A stretch of DNA of 64,000 nt from Bettongia penicillata ogilbyi (lineage: Eukaryota; Chordata; Mammalia; Diprotodontia; Potoroidae). Each line of letters opens with the position of its first letter. The stretch's first letter is position 1. The position numbers and the translations under genes are program-made. The DNA lies in NCBI GenBank assembly GCA_023548195.1, contig JAJHZJ010000336.1, forward strand, positions 2,832,704-2,896,703. The letters run 5' to 3'. The notes below the pieces were generated by a model. That model was not told where the DNA came from. It did not search any database and saw only the letters and a list, made by a program, of their open reading frames with translations. This document shows, piece by piece, positions 35,730 through 47,039 of the stretch.

Positions 35730-35911
35730 GTTCTTAGTCTGGCCCCAGGCTACCTTTTTAGTCTTCTTACACCTTACCTTACCCTATACACTCCCCTCCA
35801 GCGTTAGCAGCTTCCTTTTTCTGTAAACACAACACAGTCTCATCTCTCATCTCCATGCTTTTGTCTTAGCTGGCTCAGATCTCTAGAATATTTCCTTCAC
35901 TCCTTCTGCTT

Positions 35912-36155
35912 TTTTATTCCTGTTCAGTCATGTCCAAATCTTTGTGACCCCATTTGGGATTTTCTTGGCAAAGATGCTGGAGTAGTTTGCCATTTCCTTG
36001 TCTAGTTCATTTTACAGATGAGGAAATGGAGGCAAACAGGGTTAAGTGACTTGTCTAGGGTCACATAGCTAGTAAGAGTCTGAGGCTGTATTTTAATTCA
36101 GATCTTCCTGAATCTAGACCTAGTGCTCTGTCCACTGTACTGCCTAACTGCCTCT
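35912..36155 (-). mobile_element. Medium-type SINE with target-site duplication
   Basis: Reverse copy with gttcagtcatgtccaaatct and gttaagtgacttgtctaggg. Perfect 13-bp flanks actccttctgctt at 35899-35911 and 36156-36168. Confidence 0.9.
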
Positions 36156-36404
36156 ACTCCTTCTGCTTAGCTTCTTTCAGTTCTTGCAAGACTCATCTCA
36201 ATTCCCACCTTCTGCAGGAGGCCTACCTTTCCTGGTCTCCTTAGATCCAATACCTTCCCCTTTCATAGGCTCTCTGCATGTCTTGTAAATACCTAGATAT
36301 TTACATACTTCCTCCCCATTGGGGTGTAGCATCCTTGAAACCAAGGATGATGGGGGTTTGGTTTTGTTTCTTGTTGTGCCTTTCTTTGTATCCCCAGCAC
36401 CCAG

Positions 36405-36640
36405 TACTCATAGCCTACCCTTCATGACCCCACGGACTAATAACAGCATGCATATATAGTCCTCGGGATTTTTTTGGCAAAGATACTGGAGTGATTTCTC
36501 CTTCTCCAGTGGATTAAGGCAAACAGGGGCTAAGTGACTTGCCCAGGGTCACAGAGTAAGTGTCTGAGGTTGGATTTGAACTCAGGTCTTCCTGTTTCCA
36601 AGGCCAGCACTCTATCTACTAAGCCACCTAGTTGCCTACT
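36405..36640 (-). mobile_element. Medium-type SINE
   Basis: Reverse copy with ggcaaagatactggagtgat, ctaagtgacttgcccagggt and a head complement ctaagccacctagttgccta. Confidence 0.85.
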
Positions 36641-36690
36641 TGGCACATGTCAAGCATTAAACAAAAAGTTTTTGACTGACTGAGTTGCCT

Positions 36691-37734
36691 CACACCTACC
36701 CCAGAGACTTTGAGGTTTCACACAAATGAGAAGTTCCTCTTGTACAAAAATTCTGGGAAACCATCATCAGACTAGCTTAGCTCCAAGGTCAGTTTGCTGC
36801 TATAATATTCCAAGATTCTGCAAAATGGATAAACGTGGATACTGGGGGCAGGGGACAAGGTACAAATTCTGGACTGTGGCATCAACTGAGATGTTGCTGT
36901 TTCAATCCAAGATTTTAATGATCCACTTCTCTGAATAATGAAAAATAACTTCATCCAGGGTTGAAAAAGACCCCTCCCGTACCCCCTCTATACACCCCAA
37001 ACCAGACTCAAAAGCCTAAGAAGAGGCAGCACTCTTCATTATAATACGGAAGCAGTTAACAGGAAGAAATAAATATGTATAGCATCTCCTTATCAGCCTG
37101 CTTCATAGTTCATTCATTTATCTTTAAAGGTCTTCCATTAAATAGATAAGTGCATTCTCCCTCCCAGATGCACAAGGTTACATTTCTAGGACACACAGCT
37201 GTTTTCGCTTTTTATCCTCCTTCAGTATCAATTATTCCCATTTCATGGACTTGGAACTGATCTAAAGACATTAGCACATCTGCAAGCTGAAAGAGGGATG
37301 GCAAAGCAGCATGAGAGAGGTTTTATGTTGAGATAAACCCGCTCAAATGTGCGTAATGTCACAAATCATATCCAAGGTCAAAACTGGTTCTGGTTCCCTT
37401 GATCTGCATGTAGCATATGATACAAAATGAGCAAAAGGTTAGTGGATAACCCGGGCATACTTTGTAGAAGCCAAGTTTAGATAGCAAGACTTTGATAGGT
37501 ATACTAGGAATGTTAAGGTTCTTTTGAAACCAAAATTCTTAAAAAGGAGAAGAGGGGAGATTATTCTAATGTATGGAATATAGGGACCTCTGAGATTTCT
37601 CAGAACCAAGATTCTTTATAATATATTGAGATGAGTCAAAGAAGAATGATGCTAGTAAAAGCCTGGTTGTGACCAACAAAACTAGATTATTAATGAACCT
37701 CTGTGGATACTAATGTACAGAGTTTTTGTGACCT
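36691..37734. other. No gene recognised
   Basis: Unique-looking non-coding DNA. No repeat family assigned. Confidence 0.35.
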
Positions 37735-40140
37735 GCATTAACTGAGCACTGACTTTGTATAGGGCCTAGGCCAAGTGCTGAGAATACCAGAGAAAATTAC
37801 TAATGGCTCTTATCCTTCGGGAACTCCCATTTTTCTGGGGAATACAACAGGCAGCTGTGTGGTGCAGTGGATAGAGTGAAAGACCTGGAGTCAGGAAGAC
37901 TCATCTTCCTGGGTTCAAATCTGGCTTCAGACACTATTAGCTGTGTGACCCTGGGCAAGTCACTTCACCCTGTTTGCTTCAGTTTCCTCTTCTGTAAAAT
38001 GAGCTGGAGGAAGAAATGGAAAATCACTCTAGTATCCCTGCCAAGAAAACCCCCAGTGGGGTCATGAAGGGTTGGAAAACAACAACACAACAGGTAGATG
38101 GAGAGGGAAATAAAGGATAATTGGAGGAAGAGGACAATGTTAACAAGAAATCAGGAGGATGAGGAAAGGCATTTGAGCCAGACTTGAAGGAAGCCAAGGA
38201 TTCTAGGAAGAAGAAGTGGGGGTGGGTAGGGCAGGGAATGGGAAGAAGGATGGAGAACAGTTAGAGAAAGGTACAGAGACAGGAAATGGAATGACAAGTT
38301 CAGAAAGCAGCAAGTTTAGGCTCAATTTGGGAAGAAATGTGAAATATATCTGGGGGATTTGTATTTCATCCCAGAGGCAATAGGTCCCCACTGAAGAGTC
38401 TTGAGTAGAAGAGTGATGTGGTCAGATTTGAGCTTGAGTAATATCGCTTTGGCAGTTGTCCAGAGCACGGCTGGAGATCAGAAGCAGGGAGACCTATTAG
38501 GAGACCATTGAAATAATCCAGATGAGAGATGATGAGGACCTGAACCAGGGAACTGACCATGTGAGGAAAGAGAAGGGGACAGACACAAGAGTCTTGAAGG
38601 TAAAATCAACAAAACTTGGCAACTGATGGGATGTGAAGAATGAGTTTGGCCATATCATTGAGGGTGCAAGACTAGGTGACTGAAAATCTAATCAATAATT
38701 TAGAGAAGTTGGAGGAGAGGTGGGTTTAGGAGGGGGAATAATGAATTCTGTTTTGGAAATTCTGAGTTCAAGGTGCTAAGGGGTCATCAAGATGGAAATG
38801 TCCAGCATATGGCTGTGATGCAAGATTAGATCCAGCAGGGACTAGATATATAGCTATATAGATCTGGGAGTCTTCTGCCTAACAATGATAACCGAATTCA
38901 TGGGAGCTGCCAAAGACACTGAGATAGAAGAGGACATAAAACAGAACCTTAGGGACCACTCAAGGTTAGGGAATAGGGCATGGAAGAAGATTCAGCAAAG
39001 GAGACTGAAAAGGAACAGTCAGACAGGTAGGGAGAGAACTAGGAGAGGACAATGTCATGAATGTTAAGGAAGAGGTTAGTCATAAATATCCAAAGCTGAC
39101 GAAAGTCAAGAAGGATGAGGAAGGAGAAAAGGCTATAAGATTTGCCAGGAAGATGACTGGTAACCTTGGAGGGAGTGATTTCAGTTGAGTGGTGGGATCC
39201 AGTTATCAGCAGATGAGAAAGTGGAGGCAAAAGATGTAAATTAATTTGGTTCTGAAAGGGAGAAAGGTGTAGAATAAATCTGAGAGGATGGCAGGATGAA
39301 GTGAAGGGTATGGGGTGGCTTTTTTAAGGATAGCGTTCTAAGGATGCTTGTAGATAGTAGATAGGGGAGTTATAAATAGGGGAGAGGCTGAAGATGACAG
39401 AGAAAGAATCAGCAAAGGAACAAACTCTTGGATTAGATGGGAGAGGAAGGACTTAAAAGCATAAGTAAAGGGCTAGTTCTGAAAAAAGAAAAGCGGGGAG
39501 GACCTCTTCCTCAGAGACTGGAACAAAAAAAGGAGAATGAAAAATAAGATAGAGGTGTTTCAAAATGTGGTATAGCTGAGGTGAGGGAGTTCATAATGTA
39601 TTTTCTTAGGAAAGGAGAAGTTGAGCTCCTCTGCTGAGAAGGGCAGAGCAGGAGAGGAGATGCAGAAAAATACAGGAGATGTAGAAAAAATGATTGGAAT
39701 CGCCATGACAGGGAATAAGGTCGATCAACCAGGGAAGAACCAAAGGACTGCAGTGTATAGTGATGCCATAGGTGAGGTTTAGTTTTGGTTTGTTTTGGTT
39801 TGGTTGGGTCTAGATCTGTGATTTCACTGATGTGGCAGTTTCCCATTATAGAAATTCTCTCTATCAATGCAGATCAGCAATTTTCTGGCCTGTCTCTTAC
39901 GATATTGAAGAGTTTCCTGCACAGATGAGATTATATAATAGAAGTATGTAGTAATGCAGGATGGCACAGTTGTGTGACTTAATCCAGCGATGTTCAGTGG
40001 AAAAGATGGATGATGGGAATTCCTCAGAGTTGGGGTTTGGAGAGAGTGTTCAAGGGTAGGAGGTAAACATTCAGTTGAGCAGGTTCATTATAGGGTTAAG
40101 ACAGGGGAAGGAAGAAAGCAAGGCTAGAACAAAAATAATG
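37735..40140 (-). mobile_element. Long L2 LINE copy (split by a SINE)
   Basis: Minus-strand codons near 38520-38400 give HLDYFNGLLIGLPASDLQP, the conserved L2 ORF2 C-terminal D-Y-x-N-x-L-L-x-G-L-P-x-S motif. The + strand shows gcctaggccaagtgctgaga at the 3' end, then gaaataatccagatgagaga and tgttttggaaattctgagtt. Frames are broken. Confidence 0.7.
37852..38084 (+). mobile_element. Marsupial tRNA-headed SINE, medium type
   Basis: Head gcagctgtgtggtgcagtgg, tail cccagtggggtcatgaaggg. Short flanking repeats resembling acaacagg[c/t]ag support insertion into the L2. Confidence 0.85.
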
Positions 40141-40194
40141 TGATGGGAGAGCAGGGAGGGAGGGAAGGTTTGGGAAAGGGGTTTCTGGTGGAGT

Positions 40195-40720
40195 GTTCCA
40201 GAGACATGTTCTTGGCCCTTGGCCACATCAAATTTTTATCAGTGACTTATATAAAGGTACAGATGGTATCATTATGAAATCTGCAGATGACCCTAACCTG
40301 CGAGGAATAATAACTCACTAGATGACAGAATCATGATCCCAAAACATACAGAAAGACTAAGCCATTGTGTTGAATCTAATAAGATGAAATTCAGCAGGGA
40401 TAAATGTGAAGTCTTAAATATGGGTTCAGAAAAGTCACCTTTAGAAGCACAAGGCGAATCAAAAATAATGGATTTGGGAGTTGGATCTCCACTTGATTAT
40501 CTCCAGTCTCCAAGGAGGAGAAAACCCAACCCTTCTCAGGGCAGCCCATTTCATGCTGGGACAGTTCTCATTTTTAGGAAATATTTTCTGGGCATCAAGT
40601 CCAAATTGGCCTTTTTGCAGCTTTGTATCCACTGCTCCTGATTCAACCCTTTGGAACCAAATAGAACTAGTCTAATCCCTCCCAGACATGGTAGTAGATA
40701 CTTCAAGATACCTATCCTGT
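40195..40720 (+). mobile_element. CR1/L3 LINE reverse-transcriptase fragment
   Basis: Translation yields FLSDLYKG, IIMKSADDP and later MKFSRDKCEVLNMGS. These match the CR1-clade RT segment containing F-A-D-D-T-K and the M-K-F-N-x-x-K-C-x-V-L-H-L-G block. Stops and frameshifts make it non-functional. Confidence 0.75.
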
Positions 40721-40729
40721 CATGGCCAG

Positions 40730-40930
40730 TGAATAGTTCTCTGGGTCTGGAGTCAGGAACATCTGAGTTCATATCTGATCTCAGGTACTAACTGTGGGAC
40801 CCTGGGCAAGTCACTTAACTCTGCCTCAGTTTCCTCATCTGTAAAATGAACTGAAGAAGGAAATGGAGAACTATTCCAACATCTTTCCCAAGTGGCTTCA
40901 CAGAGTCAGACATGACTGAAAACTCAACAA
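40730..40930 (+). mobile_element. Marsupial SINE, medium type, 5'-truncated
   Basis: Starts within the head (ctgggtctggagtcaggaac). Continues caagtcacttaactctgcct and cttcacagagtcagacatga. Confidence 0.8.
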
Positions 40931-40978
40931 ATCATATTCTCCCCACTTCTCTCCCCCACTTCCCCAAGTTCTCTGTAT

Positions 40979-41416
40979 TTGTTATTAATTTATTTGTTTT
41001 TGGTTTTCAACAACCAATTCCATAAATTTTAAATTTTCTCCCCCTCCCTCCCCAAAATGGCATGTAATCTTATGTGGGTTCTACACATGCATTCTCATTG
41101 GACACATTTTGACATTAGTCATGTTGCATAGAAGAATTAAAACAAATGGGAGAAACCGTGAGAAAAACCAAAACAAAACGTAACACAAAAGAAAATAGTC
41201 CGCTTCATTCCGCATTCCAATTCCATAGTTCTTTCTCTGGAAGTGGATGGCGTTTTGCATCGAGTCCTCCGGGAATGTTTCAGGTCCTTGCATTGCTGGG
41301 AAGGGCTCAGTCTATCAGCAACAGTCCCCACACACTGTGGCTGTTACTGTGCACGATGCTCTCCTGGCTCTGCTCATTGCACTCTGCGTCACTTCCAGGT
41401 TTTTCTGAAGTCCGCC
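40979..41416 (-). mobile_element. L1 3' half, left part (split by HAL1)
   Basis: Reverse L1 3'UTR: + strand gttttcaacaaccaattcca, acatgcattctcattggaca. Joins to 44326-44810 once the HAL1 insertion is removed. Same family as 19812-20399. Confidence 0.8.
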
Positions 41417-42490
41417 TATTTGTCATTTCTTTTTTTTTTTTAATTTAACTTTTTACATTTATTTTCACAAAATTTTGGGTTCCAAATTTTCTCCCCTTTT
41501 ATCCCCTCCCCTCATCCCAATACACCGAGCGTTCTAATTTTCCCTCTCTCCAATCTGCCCTCTCTTCTATCATTCCTCCCTTCTCTTGTCCCCATCTTCT
41601 CTTTTGTCCTGTAGGGCCAGATGACTTTCTATTCCCCATTAACTGTATGTCTTCTTTCCTAGTAGCAACAACAACAATACTAAACAATTGTTCCTAAAAC
41701 TTTGAGTTCCAAATTCTCCCCATCCCTCCCTCCCCACCCATTCCCTTTGGGAAGGCAGGCAATTCAATATAGGCCATATCTGTGTAATTTTGCAAATGAC
41801 CTCCCTGATAGTCGTGTTGTGTAAGACTAACTGAATTACCATCCCTCCTAACCTGCCCCCCATTGTTTCTAATCTCTCTTTTGATCCTGTCCCTCCCTGA
41901 GTGTTGACTTCAAATTGCTCCCTCCTCCCATTGCCCTCCCTACCATCATTCCCCCCACCTTGCTTATCTCCTTCTCGCCCACTTTCCTGTATTGTAAGAT
42001 AGGTTTTCATACCAAAATGAGTGTGCATTTTATTCCTTCCTTTAATTGAATGTGATGAGGGTAAACTTCTTGGTTTTTTTTTCTCAGCTCTCCTCTTTTT
42101 CCCTCCATTAAAAAGTTTCCTGCTTGCCTCTTGAATGAGAGATAATTTACCCCATTCCATTTCACCCTCTTTCCTCCCACTACATTTCTCTCTCATCATT
42201 TACCTTAATTTCTTTTAAGATATGATCCCATCCTATTCAATTCACTCTGTGCTCTCTGTCTCTGTATGTGTGTACATGTGTGTATGTGTGTGTGCGTGCA
42301 TGTGTTTATGTGTGTATGCGTGTGTGCATGAGTGTGTGTGTGTATGTGTGTGTGTGGTCCCACCAACTACTCAGATACTGAAAAGTTTTAAGAGTTACAA
42401 ATATTGTCTTTCCATGTAGGAATGTAAACAGTTCACTTTTGGTAAGTCCCTTATGACTTCTCCTTGCTGTTTCCTTTTTCATGCTTCTTC

Positions 42491-43570
42491 TCATTCTTGT
42501 GTTTGAAAGTCAAATTTTCTTTTCAGCTCTAGTCTTTTCATCAAGAATGCTTGAAAGTCCTCTGTTTCATTGAAAGACCATATTTTCCCCTGAAGTATTA
42601 TACTCAGTTTTGCTGGGTAGGTGATTCTTGGTCTGAGTCCTAGTTCCTTTGACTTCTGGAATATCTTATTCCACACCCTTCGATCCCTTAATGTAGAAGC
42701 TGCTAGATCTTGAGTTATCCTGATTGTATTTCCACAATACTGGAATTGTTTCTTTCTAGCTGCTTGCAATATTTTCTCCTTGACCTGGGAATTCTGGAAT
42801 TTGGCCACAATGTTCCTAGGAGTTTCTCTTTTTGGATCTCTTTCAGGCGGTGATCGATGGATTCTTTCAATACTTATTTTGCCCTCTGGTTGTAGAATAT
42901 CAGGGCAGTTTTCCTCAATAATTTCATGGAAGATGATGTCTAGGCTCTTTTTTTGATCATGGCTTTCAGGTAGTCCCATAATTTTTAAATTGTCTCTCCT
43001 GGATCTATTTTCCAGGTCAGTTGTTTTTCCCATGAGATATTTCACATTCTCTTCCATTTTTTCATTCTTTTGGTTTTGTTTGGTGATTTCTTGGTTTCTC
43101 AGAAAGTCATTAGACTCCATCTGTTCCATTCTAATTTTGAGAGAACTATTAAATTCAGTGAGCTTTTGAACCTCTTTTTCCATTTGGCTAATTCTGCTTT
43201 TGAAAGCATTCTTCTCCTCATTGGCTTTTTGAACCTCTTTTGCCAATTGAGTGAGCCTATTTTTCAAGGTGTTATTTTCTTCAGCATTTTTTTGGGTCTC
43301 CTTTACCAAGGTATTGACCCGTTTTTCATGCTTTTCTTGCATCTCTCTCATTTCTCTTCCCCGTTTTTCCTCCACCTGACTAACTTGCTTTTCAAAATCC
43401 TTTTTGAGCTCTTCCATGGCCTGGGGTGTCTGGGATACAGAGGCCCCACCCTCCACGTCTTTCCCTGATGGTAAGAATATTTCCTCGTCATCAGAATTGA
43501 AAGGCGGGAACATCTGCACCCCATCAAAATAGCTCTCTATGGTCTTATTTTGCTTCCTTTTTCTGGGCAT
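42491..43570 (-). CDS. HAL1/L1 ORF1p RNA-binding chaperone, intact (359 aa)
   Basis: L1-type ORF1 protein, which forms trimers that coat the element's own RNA. Residues 1-50 form an acidic/basic N-terminus (MPRKRKQNKTIESYF). Residues about 51-185 form a long coiled coil rich in E/K heptads. Residues about 186-275 form the RNA-recognition domain (LENRSRRDNLKIMGLPES, then IERIHRSPPERDPKRETPR and AARKK). The C-terminal domain follows (RITQDLAASTLRDRR and RITYPAKLSIILQGKIWSF). Length is close to mammalian L1 ORF1 (about 340-370). The start follows the 5'UTR directly, and no alternative ATG upstream is in frame. Its close relative in copy A is broken. Confidence 0.92.
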   Translation of the reverse strand: MPRKRKQNKTIESYFDGVQMFPPFNSDDEEIFLPSGKDVEGGASVSQTPQAMEELKKDFEKQVSQVEEKRGREMREMQEKHEKRVNTLVKETQKNAEENNTLKNRLTQLAKEVQKANEEKNAFKSRISQMEKEVQKLTEFNSSLKIRMEQMESNDFLRNQEITKQNQKNEKMEENVKYLMGKTTDLENRSRRDNLKIMGLPESHDQKKSLDIIFHEIIEENCPDILQPEGKISIERIHRSPPERDPKRETPRNIVAKFQNSQVKEKILQAARKKQFQYCGNTIRITQDLAASTLRDRRVWNKIFQKSKELGLRPRITYPAKLSIILQGKIWSFNETEDFQAFLMKRLELKRKFDFQTQE

Positions 43571-43736
43571 TTTCCCAGCCAGTTACTTGACTTCTGAGAG
43601 TCCTCTGCACCCCCACCTAGACCTTCCCAGCTAGTGCTTGAGGTCTGAGATTCAAATGCTGCTTCCCAGTCTCAGGGCTATCCGTGGCAGGAGTGGCTGC
43701 TATTCAATGTGAACTTAAGTTCTGGTGCTGGGGTTG

Positions 43737-43886
43737 GGGCAGGGCCACCTCCCAGGCTCAGTTCCCTCAGGGGCTTTATGCAGAGACCTTCAGGAATGGA
43801 GCGGGTGGGGGCAGGGCCGCCTCCCAGGCTGAGCTCCCTCAGGGGGTTTATGCAGAGACCTGAACTTCTGCCTGCCTGCTCGGGGA
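43737..43886. repeat. Two-unit tandem repeat in the HAL1 5'UTR
   Basis: Unit of about 72 bases beginning near 43739 and 43811, sharing gcagggcc[a/g]cctcccaggct and ttatgcagagacc. Tandem 5' repeats are a known feature of some L1 promoters. Confidence 0.8.
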
Positions 43887-44325
43887 GTCCTGGGCCACCG
43901 CGCTGCCTCTGCCGCTCCCTCCGCTGCTGCCTCCCCAGGGGGCCTGAGCCACGGAAATACCCCGCTCCCCTCTCGGCCAGCCCAGAAGTCTCTCTCACTG
44001 ACCTGTAGCACCTGTGAGTGGAGGGACCTTCACGGCCACCGGAGGTTCCGTCCCTGAAGCCTGCTCAGATCTGCTCCTCTGGGGCTGTGGCCAGGGCAGC
44101 GCTGGGGTGGGCTCCGCTTTCCGGGGTGTGATGGACCCTGGGGATGGCTCTCCAGGGCTCTCTGGAACAGAAATCTTTTCCACTGTGTTTCTGCACGCCT
44201 TGCAGTGACCCAGAATTTGTGGCGAGTTCTTCTTGTAGGAAATATATGGGCTGTGGGTTCCGAGCTAGCATAGGTAAGTCTTTCTACTCCGCCATCTTGG
44301 CTCCACCCCCTATTTGTCATTTCTT

Positions 44326-44810
44326 ATAGCACAATAGTATTCCAATTCATTCATATACAACTTGTTCAACCATTCTCCAATTGATGGGCAGTCCCTCAAT
44401 TTCCAGTTCTTGGCCACCACAGAAAGAGTTGCTATAAATATTTTTGTACATGTGAGCCCTTTTTCCCATTTTTATGATCTCTTTGGGATACAGCCCTAGA
44501 AATGGTATTGCTGGGTCAAAGGGTATGCACATTTTTGTAGCCCTGTGGGCAGTGTTCCAAATTGCTCTCCAGATTGGTGGGATCAGCTCACAGCTCTACC
44601 AACAATGAATTAGTGTTCCAACTCTCCCACATCTTCTCCAACATTTATCATCTTCCTGTTTTGTCATATTAGCCAACCTGATAAGTGTGATGTTGTTTTG
44701 ATTTGCATCTCTCTAATCAATAGTGATTTAGAGCATTTTTTCATATGACTATAGATAGTTCAAATTTCTTCCCCTGAAAACTGCCTGTTCCTATCCTTTG
44801 ACCACCAAGT
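44326..44810 (-). mobile_element. L1 ORF2 C-terminus, right part (split by HAL1)
   Basis: Minus-strand codons near 44530 read CIPFDPAIPFLGLYPKE, the conserved end of mammalian L1 ORF2. Further upstream in L1 sense lie traces of the zinc-knuckle end region. Broken by stops. Continuous with 40979-41416 before the HAL1 insertion. Confidence 0.85.
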
Positions 44811-44814
44811 TCTT

Positions 44815-45060
44815 CTTTTTAACAGGCTAAACATGCCCAGTTGATCTTCACATAACATGAACTAAAGCCCTTCATTTTTCAGACTCCTCTGGATGGCTTT
44901 TTTAAATCATGTTACCCAGGAATGAACTCCAGACTCCAGAGAAGGCATGACAAGGACAAAGTTCATCTCCTTATTCCTCTTAATGCAGTCCAAGATCACA
45001 CTAGTTATGTTGGCTGCCCCCATAGAACTGCTGGCTCATGGTGAGGCTACAGTTTGCCTG
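44815..45060 (+). mobile_element. CR1/L3 3' fragment
   Basis: aggctaaacatgcccagttg and aatgcagtccaagatcacac with ttggctgcccccatagaact, in CR1/L3 3' order. Confidence 0.6.
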
Positions 45061-45169
45061 AGAAAGATCCAGCAGTTTTCATGAACTTCAAACCCAATAT
45101 GAATCAACAAGATGCTATTTTAGCCCCCCAAAAGCAACTAGAGAAACTAATCCCTCCCTTGGGGTACCA

Positions 45170-45660
45170 AGAGTTAAGGAAGAGATGATACTTCCCTGGT
45201 CAGACTCCTTTTGAAGTATTGTTCTAAGCATCCTATTTTAGGAGAGGCATTTATAAGCTAGAGATGTCCAAAGAAGGGGGGACAGGAGGGTGTGGGTCCC
45301 AAGTTCATGCCCTATGTGGATTGGCTAAAAGAAATGAGCATGTTTAGCCTAGAGAAGGCTCAAGGGGAACATGATAACTATATTCAAGCATCTGTAAAAA
45401 CATCCCATGGAGGTAGGATTGAACTTGTCCTATTTGGCCAAATATTTCCCAAGAGGACAGAAGGAGGGGCATTGGGTAAAAAAGGGAAATTTCAGATTTG
45501 ATATAAGGCATCATTTTCTAAGAACTAAAGCTACTCCAAAGTGGAATGGGAGGCCTCACGCAAAAATGGATTTCCCCTTCCTAGAGGGCTGCAAGCAGAT
45601 GGTGGATGAGCCTTTGTTGGGTGTGCCATGGAGTGGTTGACTCTCAGACTGAATAGTCAG
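45170..45660 (-). mobile_element. CR1/L3 3' fragment
   Basis: Reverse copy: tgtttagcctagagaaggct, then ggattgaacttgtcctattt and cttcctagagggctgcaagc. Confidence 0.6.
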
Positions 45661-45679
45661 CCCAATATGGCAAGCACTT

Positions 45680-46265
45680 ATTAGCCGTCATTCTTCCAAG
45701 TGCTCATGTTCATAATCTTGACATCATCTTTGCCTCCTCACTCTTCCTCATTCAACCTACCCCATCAACGACCACATCTTAACCATGTCTACCAACACTG
45801 CATCCCTTCCACACGACCCTCCTTTGTCCTCATGTGGCTATCACTTTGGTTCAGGTCCCCAGTGCCCTTTGCCTGCATTACCACAACAGCCTTGTAATTG
45901 TTCCTTCTGCCTCAGATCTCTTGTTGCTTCTGTCTTCCATACTACGGCCAAATCAGTTTTTTCTTAAATGCAGATCTGACTATATTACTTCTCTACCCAA
46001 CCAATTCTGGTGGCTCTTTGTTGTACCTTGAGGACAAAGTAGAAGCTGCTGAGCTTTCAAAGCCCTTCACAACCTGACCCTAACCTGTGCTTGGGTACTA
46101 TCTGGCATCTCTCCACCCCACCCTCCAAATTCACTTTTCAACTCTCTGGTGCCTTTTATGTGTCCTCTTCTTCTAGGGCAGGGATTATCTTTCTCTTTGC
46201 TTATATTTAAATACCCAGCTACTATACAGTACCTCGCATACAGTAAGTGCTTAATAAATGTTAGT
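45680..46265 (+). mobile_element. L2 3' end
   Basis: Includes gcccttcacaacctgacccta-like text, aatgcagatctgactatatt and the terminal cagtaagtgcttaataaatg. Confidence 0.75.
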
Positions 46266-46436
46266 CACTGCTTGCCTGTAACATACTCACTCCTCTCCCT
46301 TACAGAAGCCTTCTGTTCCTTCAAGACATGCACGGTTCGAGCACCATCTTCTACATGATTATGCCCATTGCCTTCCCTCCCTCCTTAATGACTTTATTTT
46401 ATTTGTTATCCATATTTATTTATATTTATTTGATTG

Positions 46437-46512
46437 CATGTATCCTGTATATATATACATATATATACATATGTACTTACTGTTTTATATATGTACACAC
46501 ATATATATCTAC
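46437..46512. repeat. (TATACA)n-type microsatellite
   Basis: Repeated tatatacatatatatacata and tatgtacacacatatatatc units. Confidence 0.85.
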
Positions 46513-46639
46513 TTACTGTTTTCCCATTTTCTTTGTTTGTTATGTACATAATAGCATTTACTATTTTCCCATTAGAATGTTAGCTTCTACGCTTCTCACC
46601 TCCAGGCAGAGAGGTAATAGACTGAGAGTAGAGAATGAG

Positions 46640-47010
46640 ACTTTTTTTTAAATAGGGGGAAATTTGTTTTGCTTAACTATACATGTCTCTCGGCAGCTAG
46701 GTGGCACACTGGAAAGAGAGTCAGACCCAGAGTTGGGAAGACTCATCTTCCTGAATTCAGATGTGGCCTCATAGACACTTATTAGGTGTGTGACCCTGGG
46801 CAAGTCACTTAATCCTGTTTGTCTCAGTTTTCTCATCTGTAAAATGAACTGGAAAAGAAAACATCAAACGACTCCAATATCCTTGCCAAGAAAATCTCAA
46901 ATGGACTCATGAAGAGTTAGACATGGCTGAAATGATAACAACATATTTCTAACGGATTTGGCTTTGTGTTTTTCAATTAGGTGTGTGTGGGAGAATGAAG
47001 ACCTAAAAAT
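46640..47010 (+). mobile_element. L1 3' end split by a SINE
   Basis: gggggaaatttgttttgctt before and tttctaacggatttggcttt plus cctaaaaataaaataaaact after the SINE at 46692-46943. Confidence 0.5.
46692..46943 (+). mobile_element. Marsupial tRNA-headed SINE, medium type
   Basis: Head ggcagctaggtggcacactg, tail atggactcatgaagagttag with a gataacaacat end. Confidence 0.87.
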
Positions 47011-47039
47011 AAAATAAAACTGAATCTTAATAAAACATA

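Larger units (their letters stand above)
35730..36690 (+). mobile_element. L2 3' end carrying two SINE insertions
   Basis: L2 text (ggccccaggctacctttttagt-like, caggaggcctacctttcctg, ttgtatccccagcacccagt, ttggcacatgtcaagcatta) is interrupted at 35912-36155 and about 36405-36640 by reverse SINEs. Confidence 0.75.
41432..44310 (-). mobile_element. HAL1-type half-LINE, copy B, apparently full length
   Basis: Minus-strand element of 2,879 bases. The 5' end is gggggtggagccaagatggc, a typical L1-type start with a YY1-like aagatggc, followed by a GC-rich 5'UTR (43571-44310), ORF1 (42491-43570), a purine-rich 3'UTR of about 1,050 bases and an A tail (T run 41432-41440). There is no ORF2. Perfect flanking duplication tatttgtcatttctt at 41417-41431 and 44311-44325. 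Known biology: HAL1 elements are L1 relatives that encode only ORF1p and are presumed to borrow reverse transcriptase from L1. Open ORF1, perfect duplication and tail imply a young insertion. Confidence 0.9.

Noticed and set aside
41639..42199. 186-codon minus-strand open frame downstream of ORF1
   Set aside because: Lies in the purine-rich HAL1 3'UTR. Low-complexity K/E/G composition, no resemblance to L1 ORF2, and not conserved in copy A.
43070..43468. 132-codon + strand open frame
   Set aside because: Antisense shadow of the HAL1 ORF1 coiled coil; the repeated heptad composition produces an open complement.
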